64,000 bases of DNA. Origin: Ulva prolifera (lineage: Eukaryota > Chlorophyta > Ulvophyceae > Ulvales > Ulvaceae). The notes under the pieces are model-generated. The model was not told the origin of the DNA and did not search any database. It saw only the letters and a program-made list of their open reading frames with translations. The stretch covers positions 191,213-255,212 of the forward strand of contig CM041201.1 of the NCBI GenBank assembly GCA_023078555.1. The letters run 5' to 3'. Below are positions 1-11,100 of the stretch, in pieces; the first letter of the stretch is position 1, and every line of letters begins with the position of its first letter. Both the position numbers and the translations under genes were made by a program.

Positions 1-191
1 GTACAAAACTGTCTTTCCCTTTGCTGCATTGGGAGAATGTGGATTCTGTTTAGCAAGGCTGTGCCAGATGGCCAGAGCCACCAATGCCAGGCACTGCCAG
101 CATAGTTGAAAGGCATGTAGCCACTGTCGGATGGTAGAAGCTCAGTTGGCACTACTTTTCACGACTGCATAGGTCACAGGAGAATGAGCAT

Positions 192-3100
192 ATGCAGGTG
201 CGCCTGGACAAGGCGTCGATGCCAGCACCGGCTGTTGCATCATTGTATTTGAACGGAAATATTGCCAGAATGCTCACACCAGAGCGGGCGCTGTATCAGA
301 CAGCAATGCATTTGACCTGGCCTGCAGCGCTGACAAATGATGATGAATATCTGTGTTGTCAGATCAGTGAATTGCTCCTGGATGATAGCGAGCGTCAAGG
401 GCTGGACAGGAACCTCCCCAGGTGAGTTTCCCCTGTTCAGTAAACCAGCATCAGTCAGCCCGCATGGCTGACTTGAGGTGGCATGCCGTGTATGTAGCAC
501 CGACTGCCCTGTCTCTGCAGCGCACTAGTCCTGCTTGTGCGTTTTTGTATGTCATCAATCATGGCCATGCATGTAAGGCGATGACCCCCTCGACGGCTGT
601 GCAGCATTCGATGGCAGGTGCATGTGATGATCTCTGTAGCAATTCACTGATCTGCTTGTGTCTACTGTGAACAAGCTGTGGTATGCGCTGCACAGCAGCC
701 AGACGAGCACTCGTGCGCAGGCATTCCATGCACTTGACAGAGGTAGGCGGGGCGCTGCGGCAGCGCAGCGAAACAGACAGTCGGCTGGCCCTCATCTTCC
801 CTAAAGGGCAGGTCGCGAAAGCACGACGCCCTCGGCTGTCTGAGTTTCTAGGAAAGGACGATCTGAAGCCAATTTTTCGAGTCCAGGAATCCAAGTTGAG
901 ACAGTCCGAAAAGGCATGTGCCACTTTCACCTTGCCTCCCGAAACTCCATGCGAGCCCCTGCACTGTGATGTAGACACACAGCGGGCGTCTGCTGTTGAC
1001 GTTGATGCAGCTTCACCCGTTCAGGCATTCCAGTCATCACCAGTGTGGGCTCTGCAGGTGGTCACACTCCGGACGGACGTCTTGCTCCGATCTCTGGGTC
1101 CCCTTGCCGGGCTGCTGCAGAAGGCGCTCCTGCCTGTGGCCGCACCACCGTTGGGACCACCCCCGCCGCCACCAGAGCCAACCTTGAAGGCCTTGCCCGC
1201 ACCTTCGCTGCCGGTTCCGGTCAAAGGGCCAATGATGAAGGCGAGAGCATCGGTAGATCCATGCTCAGGTATGCTTCAGCCCCAAGCTGTTGTGCTCCCT
1301 GTCTGCAAGCCTCGAGTCACCCGATGCATGATGACATGCATCTGCCGTGGCTTGTACCTGAATGTGTGTCTTACGCTCCGCAGATTCTTGTGCAGGTGGG
1401 GGAATGAGCGGTGTGCTGGACACCATGTCTCCCATGGCGCTGAGTGACAACCTCTGGCGTCTGTCCGGGGCATCTGCGCCGCAGTCCAGCTTCACCCGAG
1501 CACAGAGTCTCTTTCTGGGACTGGAGGGCGCGTCTGAGGTCCCTGATTCTGTCCGGAGCTGCTGGGCAAAGTTTGATGAGGGCTTTTCGGAACACAGCGT
1601 TCCCCGCGAGGGCTCTGCAGGCGCGATCGACATCTTTTCAGGAACATCACCGGCTGCATGGCGGCCGGCGTTGGGCGGAGAGCTGAGTGGTGCTTCGGGC
1701 GCAGGCGCCACTAGCGGCATGGAGATGGGACCCCTGACAGAGGATCCCGCAGAGGACGAAGACCTGCTGCTGTTTGGTGCAGTTGCAGAGTGCCTCCCGG
1801 AGTACGCGGGCGGTGGTGCGGGCGGCGGCAAAGCCGCGACTGATATGTCAGGGATCTTTTCATTTGCATCGGAGGACACTAGCGACCATGGCGGCACAGT
1901 GACAGGCGGAGCCAGCGGCAGCAACGCCGGCGGCATGAACGGAGCGGAGCATGGCATGCACGCTCCCTGGGGCGCATTCCCGGGCTCTGTTGCGCCTGCG
2001 AGTAGCGTCAACGGCGGCGGCAATGCGGTATCTGTTGAGTCGGGACTGTCAGGCCTGACACCGAAGGCGGATGCTGGCAAGGCCGATGGGAGCCGCACGG
2101 CAAGCACTGGTGTGAACCAGGTGAGCACGGCGCAGCCTGGGGCGCCGCTCGAAGACGGAAGCACCAGGAAGATCTCAGATGTGCCGACACCCCCAGCTGA
2201 GGGTGACAGCGCGTGGGGGAAGGGGGGCCCCCTGGCGACGAGCGCATGGGCTAATGCCCCGTTCATCGGCAGCCGCAGCGCTGACTCAAACCTGGTTCGG
2301 GAAAACGGCGGCAGCCACATGGCAGACATCACGTCCATTGCCGGGAACGTGTGGGGCCCGGTGTGGGGGCCGTCAGGTATGATCCAGCACCTGATGCATG
2401 TGTTCTGACAACCACAAACCACGCCGACACCAATCTACAGTTCTCCGGATTTTCCCCATACATGGATACCGAATGCTGCGTACTTTCGGACGAGTGTGGG
2501 CATGAAGCGTGCTCATGCATCCCCAAGCTACAGCTGTGGGGGTATGCATTGATGCAGGCTGCCGCGAGAGGCCGATGTTCGCGTGACACTGCAACCATGT
2601 GCCAAACATGAATAGTCAATGACAGCGCACCGCACCTGTGCAGGAACGGCCGATCAGTGCGTGCAGCCGTCAGCTTCACCGCCGCAAGGTGGAGGCGGCA
2701 ACTACGCTGCTGCGTTGCGCGGTGGCAGCAGCTCTCTGAGCAACGAGTCCGTGCTACAGCTGGCCGCGCCGCTCACAGACGAACAGATCATCGCGCACTT
2801 CAACCCCGCGCAGAGCGAGGTGTACGCGGCGCTGCCGGCGACGCTCATCCGGGCCGCCCTCGACGCAACGCGGCGGGCCTCTCCGCGGCTGCAGGGTGCC
2901 ATGGCTGCACCGGGCTTGTTGCAGGGCACCGTCGCCCTCCAGGCACAGCCGGGCGCGCCGATTGGGCAGCAGGACGTCGCGACCGAGTTCCTCGCGGCCG
3001 TGAACTCCGCCGCGGCGACGCGGCCGCCGCTCGCCGCGGCCCTTGCAAACCTCAGCGAGGCGGCCATGCGAGAGCTCGTGCTCGCTGGGCTGCCCCCCGG

Positions 3101-3891
3101 GACGCTCTCGGCCGGCACGCCTGCGCAAACCCTGGCCGGGCTTAAGCCGATGGTGCGGCGGGAGGTGGTTGCGTTGGTGGACCTGCACTCGGACTCCCTG
3201 AGCCTGACGCACTTTGATGCGGGAGTGTTGAGTCACCTGCAGCGGCGCCCGGAGGCGCTGGTAGCCGCCGCGGTGCGGGAGATCGCCCGCCGGCCGGACT
3301 TGCCGGCTGCGAGCAACAAGCCGGCGTACCTCACTCACTGGCTGATGAAGCTGGCTGATGATCCCTCAATGCCGACACTTGCAGGTGTGTGGCGCCAATG
3401 CCCTGGTGTTCAGACTTACTTGTGGCCTGATGCTACGCCTTGTCAAGGCATTGCGTTCAATGCTCCTGGGGCAGCCCTGCACATCTAGCATTTCAACCTG
3501 AGCATTGCAACATGACAGGCCTTACTGTGTTTGTCATCTGCAATGCGAATGTTGTCTCCAGGCTCCACTGTTCAGTGCAATCCTGACATGGCCTGTAGTG
3601 AATGCAGCCAAGTGTGTGGCCAAGGGCGGCACCTCGATGCGACCGGACTTGCGGCGCCTGCCACCATCGGTGCAGTCTGCTGTCGAGAGCCTTGTGGACA
3701 CGTCGCCGTGGGTGGACTGGCGGCACTTCGACGCCGGCGTCATGAAGGTGCTGCAGCAGCTCGCAGTCGACGCCGAGACCGAGACCGTCTCGGAGCTGCA
3801 GCAGGTTGCAATTACGGAGCTCAGCAGTGTGAAGAACATGCCCGCGTACCTCAACAAGTGCTTCAACAACCGTCTGTGGAAACCCCGGTAG
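192..3891 (+). CDS. Protein with two hnRNP Q-type acidic (NURR) domains
   Basis: Five exons fit with consistent phases: 192-421, 721-1268, 1396-2376, 2644-3384 and 3608-3891, giving 927 residues. The first donor is a strong GGTGAGT at 421/422, and every acceptor is CAG. The middle (about residues 260-586) is Gly/Ser/Ala-rich and looks disordered. Near the C-terminus are two similar helical blocks, about 756-824 and 844-927. Each has the pattern HFDAGV, then a hydrophobic helix, then SNKPAYLTHW or VKNMPAYLNKC, which I recognise as the acidic/NURR domain of hnRNP Q/SYNCRIP. That domain binds RNA or protein partners in the human family, so an RNA-binding or adaptor role is inferred. No RRM is visible. 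Residues about 78-130 weakly recall an OST-HTH/LOTUS fold, but this is only a hint. The start is the first ATG opening exon 1; an upstream exon outside the window cannot be excluded. Confidence 0.72.
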
Positions 3892-5101
3892 CTGCGGCTG
3901 CCGTGCATGCATACCGGACTGCGGCCGGTTTCGAAGAGGTCAGCGCGCACTGTTGCGTCCGCCCTCTGCGATGAAACGTTCAGGCCGCGGGTTGAACCAT
4001 TGCGGCGCCCGAACGGCCTTCCGCTGCATTCAGTATATGCCGGAGGGGCTCCGGACGGGTGAGCCCTCGCGGCGCCGTTGCGTCAGAGCTCCTGCCGTGC
4101 CCCCGGGAGCATCTGCACCTGGAGTGACTATGTCATGCTGGTGCCATGTTGAGAGGAGAGTGGTGAACAATGAGAGTGGCGGCAGTCCGCGTACGTGGCC
4201 AGGCGCAGCTGCGCTTTGCGGCAGGCGGCGGCCAGGCCCACTGTTATTTGTCCCCTCGCGGTTGTGCTGGACACCGCCGGTGCGTAGGTGCGGTGTAATA
4301 CGCCCGCCGCATTGTCCGCAGCGCCTGCGGACGCAAGTGTTGAAGAGTGATATAGTAGCTATCAGTGGCTGCATTTCGCCTTATCTCGGATCAGTATGAG
4401 TAGCCGCTCCAGCAGCGCTGCTTGTAAAGTACACAGTTACATTGCACCACGTGGCTTGTCTTCCTCAGGATTTTGTTTGACTCTCTCGTGCCGTCATGTA
4501 TACAGAGACATCTGCAAACGCTAGCTGCTTGGTGACGAAGCTCATGCACAGCCAAATCGTCCTCATCTCGAGACAATGGACAGCGCCACCAAACGGGCTC
4601 ACACTTGTCAGAAACCATGAGAATCCAAATCATATTAATCCATCACCATCAGCGACATGAATTCGTAGACACTCAATGTCACGATTGAAGCCTATTTCGA
4701 CAGCACTCTGTACACAACACCCGGAGCAACACTAACGAAATATGTACACCTGCCCACATTGAGAACACTGTATCAACCCCATCCACACCCACACATATGC
4801 ATCCACCCCCCTCTCATGAAAGTTCCATGCATGGTATTATCAAGCAAGTGTTCCCGGTTTATCATCAGTGCCTGGTCTTATACACAGCTCCGCCCATCGC
4901 TGGCCTGTGCACAAGTCACACGTTGGCCAACATTCGTGACCCCCGGACTACATGCGGCACTCCGTGCCACAGGACGCTCATGCATACATGACATGCACAC
5001 CATAATCCCCGTCCACCACTGCAACTTGCCCCTCTGTAGTGCGCTGCCCCACGCATGCCCGCTCCGGCCCGCTACTGCACGCACCTGTGGCCACGCAGCT
5101 C
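3892..5101. other. Convergent intergenic region
   Basis: This is the spacer between two convergent genes and should hold both 3' UTRs. I see no ORF with exon-like composition or recognisable motifs. Confidence 0.5.
4423..4427 (+). other. Candidate TGTAA polyadenylation signal
   Basis: TGTAA, the usual chlorophyte poly(A) signal, lies about 530 bases after the stop at 3891. The pentamer is short and could be chance. Confidence 0.25.
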
Positions 5102-8100
5102 CTAGAGATCGGGAGAGCTCCTCCGGAGACCACCGAAGCCCGGCATCGGCAGCAGCACCCGCTCATCCTCCGACCACAGCAGGTCGTCCGCAGAGTTCCA
5201 CAGGAACGGTGCCGTCCCTCCGTCCTCTCGGTCGCTGCCGTCCACGCAGCTCGCGCCGCCGCCGCCGCACGAGCCCACGCCCGCGCTGCCCCCCTCCCCG
5301 CCGTCGCCCTCCGGCCCGCTGCTCATTGTCATTGTGCTCGCGCCGGGGATGCGCGGGTAGCGTAGCCGCCGCGGCCGCCGCGAGTGCGGGCGGCGCGGGC
5401 TGTCGGTGTCGCTGAAGCCTCGGTCCGGGGACGGTAGCTCCGCGGCGGCCCCGACCTCGTCGAAGCCGAGCACCCCGCGCACCTCTGTCCGCCGCAGCTG
5501 CCACGGCACGCCTGCACAGCACGCAGCACGCTCAAGCCCACATGCACACACGGCACCGCCGCCTCCGTGACAGCAGGTTGGCAGATGTCGACCTACGCAT
5601 GTGTACCCGCACGTGCTGATACGAGGGGTCTGCAGCCCATCTTGCGGGTGTGGACACTCTCAACGCTACGAAGGAGAGCGCATCGAGTAGAAAATCGCAC
5701 CTGTCTTTTTTTCCATGACATTTATACAGTGCTTTGATGGCACAGTGTCCATAGGTGGGACACACTGGCCGGTGGTTGTGTTCTTGCACTGCTTGCTGGT
5801 TTCGCGGTGCTGCCCGCATTACCGCCTTTCTCCTTGCAACGCACACGAGCCGGACCATGCAATCATGTGTACACCCAGTCGTCGGCCATGCGGCATCAAG
5901 CGGGGGGGGGGGGGGGGGGGACAGGTAGCATGGGGTTGTCAAAGGCGCACCCGGACCGAGCAGAGCAGCCGGTAGGGTTTCCGACAGCGGCAGCGTCGCC
6001 TCACTGCCGTCGCCGTCATCCCCGACCCACTGGCTCAGCGAGCTCGCGTCGCTCTGCTGCTGCGCCATCTCGACGTTCGCGAGCGCCTCCGTCAGGCTCA
6101 CGCTCTCCTCGAGCACGATCTCAGCGATGCTGCGGTCGCGGTCGCGCGTGCGGCTGCGGGCGGTGCTGCCGCCGTGGGCCGTGCGCGGGGTCGCCGCGGG
6201 GCCCGCGTCCATGCTCGCCTCGTGCTCCGGCTCCTCCGGGATGGTGCTCGGCATGTGGAGGGCGGCGCCGGCGGCGGACTGCGGCACCGGCGGCGGCCGG
6301 GGGCCGAGGGCCGCGAGGTCGGCGCTCGAGTCCACCTCGGACGGCATCGCCTGCGCGGCCCACATGTCCTGCACACCATTGCTGGGTCGCCTTGCAGCAT
6401 TTCCAGGGCCGCGATCCGGATACCAGACCTAAGCAGTCGGACTTGTTGTCAGAGCATGATTGATTGGGGGGCCTGATGACACGGCACTGCCGCACACGCC
6501 ACTACGCCGCATGGGTCGTGCTGTGGCGGTGGCCCTGTGTTGGTGCTGGTCACTGTTCCTGTGGTTTTACCTGCCTCCTCACCTTTGTCCGTAAGGACAG
6601 TTGTGACGCACTCCACCACGCCGCGTTGTGCATGCGCTACCATGGGAAATGTAGACTGTGAGACAGCTTCCATTCGAATGAATCCGTTCAGTGAGAGCAC
6701 AAGGCAGAGGCTCTGCTGTGGCGCTGTCAGGGAGCAGCGCAGCGGTGTTGATCGCGCAGTGTTGCATAACAAATATTTATTGTATGCGCTGTGTTGCGAG
6801 GCACAGCCCGTGTGTACCTCAGCATGGCTTGCCCCGGCAGCGGCACTCGTGTCCACAGGTGCGACCATGGCAGTCTGAGGGGGGTGTGACGATGCTTGCG
6901 CCGGGGCACGGCATGTGGTCCCCACAACGGGCTCTGACAGCGGCAGTCCTGTCCCACAACAAACTGCGCAGCCTGGCATGGACGTCACGCTGAGGCTGAG
7001 GCCACTGGATATGTGGGTGGACAATTGAGTCCACACCATCACGACAAGGACTCCCGACAGCCTGAAGCGTGCATCACCACGGCTATGTCACATAGCATAT
7101 GTGTGACAAAATCCCGATTCTTTGGCTACAGCCTGATGGGCTGGCAGGAACTTTGGCCAACGGGACATCGTGCACGGCATCATGCGAGAGAGGCAAGACA
7201 CTCATGCGAGAGAGGCAAGACACTCATGCGAGGCAAGACACTCATGCGAGAGAGGCAAGAAACTCAACCCCCTCGCCCAGTCAAAGGCACACAGCCAGCT
7301 CGCAGGGTGCCCTCATGCCTGGCAACTCATACTACATAGATCAGACGGCTCTGCTGAGTGCGCTGTGCACACCTTGTTGTGCACGTGGTGTGCTCATGCA
7401 TTTGTCGTGAATGCACAGTAGACACACATCAGCCATATGCATGCTTGTTCGCGCTTTGCCCTGAGCACGCCCTTCACATCCGCCTGAGAACAATGACAGA
7501 TGCCACCACAAATGCCATCACAATCATCACGAGCTGATGTGTAGATGAGCGCGAGTGTGTCGTGTAAGCTGCATGACCAAAAATGTTCCCGTGTTTCCTC
7601 GTCTCAACACTATGCAATGCTCCATCCACACAGGCCCGCAGTGCTGCACAGGTCAGAGCTATCGCCGCTAGGGCGGTACCCCGCGCCGCACAGGACACTT
7701 TCTGTGCCGGCACTCAAGCCTCTGCATCGGACGGGATGCATGAAAGGAACCAGACCACACCGTCGCCCTATGTGGCATGCCGGCCGCGGAAGCAGATCGG
7801 GGCCCCGGCCAGTGTATAATAGAGCGCAGGGGCATGCGTGAGCGCAAAAGCTCAGCTGTACGTCTCAACGGCAGATTATCAGCTTCAGCACAAGCGCTGT
7901 TTGAGGGGCGGGGCCGCACTTGGAGCATGCCGGCCGAGTTGATGTAGTACCCCCTGGCCACCTCGGAGCAGAGGTCCCCGAAGATCGTGCCGATCTGCGC
8001 AAACGTCGGCCGGTCCGAGGGCCGCTCGCTGAGGCACGCCGTCATCGTCAGCGTGAATGTCAGCGGCACGCTCGCCGGGAGGTGCGGGAACTCGCGGTCC

Positions 8101-11100
8101 TGCACCGGCCGCGGCGCCGACGGCGGCTCGGCGCGCGGCGCGAAGAGCAGCCGCCCGAGGTCGCCCGAGGCTGACGAGGAGTCCATGGAGTCGGAGTCCG
8201 CGTCGCCGTCTTGCCGCCTGCACGCGCCCTCCCGCGCCCGTGAGCCCGCCTTGGCACACACTAGCACCCCCCAGTACAGTAGAGCAAGTCAATCTGTATG
8301 TACTCAGCCGTTTCCTCAAGAGGACTCTGAGAACAGCAACGCACAGGGACCACAAGTCAAAGGGGTGAGACACCACTCCGCCCCCCCCTCCTGGCCTCTG
8401 CAATTGGAGTTTGCACAACACTGCAGTCGGTACCGTGTTCGGGCCACCTGATTTTCTGGCCACAGCACGCAGCACGCAGCACGTAGCACGCACCGTAGCG
8501 CGAAGACCGGGCGTCCGGACATGACCTCCCACATGATGACGCCGAAGGAGAAGACGTCGCTCGCCTGGCGCAGTTGGTTGTGGCGCATGACCTCAGGCGC
8601 TGTGTAGAAGGGCGTGCCCTGCCGCACGTCGCTCGCGTGGCTGCGGTCGTGGCGCATGCAGCGGCTCATGCCGAAGTCCGAGACCTTCGCGGCGGCGGTG
8701 CAGGAGTTGAGCGCCGGCTGCAGCGTGCGGTACGCCGAGTCGTCAAACTGCAGAGGCGTGGCGCGCCGCAGTCAGTGTGCAGCACCGAAGAGTGGTTGGT
8801 GCTGATGGCAGAAATCAGCACAGCGCTCGGAGGGCGCCGCCGGTGGTGTCCGTCACGTCGGCTGTGCTGCTGCATTATGGCAGTGAGAAACCAACCCCGA
8901 TTGTTTTGGGGTGAGCACTGGCAGCCTGGAAACCTTTGTTGCTAGGATACCTCACGATGATAAAAGTGTGTAAATTGGCAGAATTATAGGACCAACTGTG
9001 TGAAAATGTTGTAAGCAAGGGGTCTAGCGAGTAGCGGGTGCATCTGAAGACCGTGAGACCGTTGAGCTCGAGTGCAGCGCATGCATGCGCGCATATGGCC
9101 CTCAGCTTAACTTCTCCACGATCCGAGAGCAATGTAGGCGGGCTATCACGGCCCACATTGGCAGCTACGTCCCCATATCACCAAGCAATCATTGGTCTCG
9201 GCAGCCGCACACAGCCTGATGCAGCAAGAGACATGCGCACACGCGCATGCATGCACCGTCGCAGCTTGCGCCTGGGCCCACCCTAGAGCAGGCAGCACGC
9301 AGGCGCGCCAGTCGTGCACCGCGTGTGTCGGGCAGTCTCTAGCGTGGGCAAGGGCAAGGGCGAGCAGACGCACTTTGAGCAGGATGTTGGAGGGGTTGAG
9401 GTCGCCGTGGCAGACGTGGCGGCTGTGCACATACGCCATCCCAGCCACCACATCTTTCAGCACCCCCATCACGGGGGACCACCGCCGCGGCATCTGCTCC
9501 GCGCGGAACGCCCCCCCGTCCACCGCCTCCCGCAGCGTCCTCCCGTTGCACAGCTCCTGCACAAGCAGGAAGCGCAGCACGCCGCCGAAGCCGCCGCCGG
9601 CCGGGTGCCCGGCGTATGCATGCCGCCGTGCGCCGGTTGCGCCGCCGAACCCCGCGGCCCCCGCAAACGGCGCGGCGCCGCCGTTGCCGGCACTGACGCT
9701 GACACCGTCCACCGTGCGGACGTCGTGAGTGTAGGTCGCGACGATGTTGCGGTGGCTGAGGTGGGTCGCGATCGCGGCCTCGCGCGCAAACGCGGCCGTC
9801 GGGTCGCCGCCGTGCTGCGTGCTGTGTGCTGCCGCGGCATCAAACACGATCGACTTGACCGCCACCGGCAGCCCCTGCCACTCCCCTGCAGCCGCGCCAG
9901 CCAAGTCTTGCCAGAAGAACATGAACATTTCACAACATCTGAGGCAGATTAGCCCTCGCCTTGAGCATACGTTCTTGCAAATGGACTTGGAGTGCGGTCT
10001 GATTCGACATGTACAGTCCGGCTTGACATTCTGGCCTGACAGGTCGGCAGTCAGGGTATGTTTGGCTATATCTATACCTACAAACCACCGATAGGAGCTC
10101 ACCTCGATATACGGTCGCAAACCCCCCACGACCCACAAGCCCGTGTATACGTAGCCTGTCGTCCATAAGTTCGGGCACCAGGGTCTGCACCTCCTGAACC
10201 GCGGCCGTCACCGCCGCCTTGATGGGGCCTGAGCCGCTGCGGCTGCCGCCGAGCGCAGCCCCCGCGAACGGCAGCCCCCCGGCCATGACCTCCTCCACCG
10301 ACGACGCGGACTCGCCGCCGTCCGCTGCGAACCCAGCCCACACCACCCCCTCCGCCTCCGCGTGCGGCGGCAGCCCGCCGCTGTCTCCGCTTCCCGTGTC
10401 CGTCCGCATCAGCCAGCTTGGGTGGCCGGCCGACGCGGCTTGCGAGGACAGGGACGCGGACATCGTGGAGGCCGTGGGGGCGGGCGAGAGGGCCGAGGGG
10501 GGCGGCGGGGACTTGGCGCCGGTGGTACCGCCGGAGGGTGTGCAGCCGAGGGTGGTGGAGGACGTGGGGCCCTCCGGCCCTCGGGAGTCCGAGCTGGCGG
10601 GGGCGGCCACCTTGGCGCCAGCTGAGTGCGTGGCCGCAGCGGCGCGCCTCCTCTGGCGGTGGGAACAGGCGAGCAGCGAGAGGACGGCGAGCGCTGCCGC
10701 TGCTGCACAGCACGGTCTTGTGAGAGGCCTGTGTGTCTCCGGCCCTGTCACACTGAGGGAGCGATGCTTTCTGTGTCTGATTAATAATATTGTGAGGTGA
10801 TCACAACAGCCCCAAAACATCGAGGGAACGACGTCATTGAGGGTAAGTGTCGGGCAAAGATCTCCAGGGCGAGATGGCGTTCAAGCCATGCGTGCGTGCA
10901 GCAGCTCTGGCGCAATTGAAGCTGGCACTTCATTCTGGAAGTACTATGAAGTTCATAGCCTGTGGCGGTGCGGGTGCTGTACGCGCACAGCCAGCACGGC
11001 GTGCACATGCATGTGAGACAGCATACAGCAAGGAGCAGCTACACAGGGTTCACATCGCACCAAAGCTGCCGACGATCGCAAAGACCGCAATCACGACCGG

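Noticed and set aside
7181..7264. CRISPR-like spaced repeats
   Set aside because: The units are contiguous with no spacers, the genome is eukaryotic and no cas genes exist.
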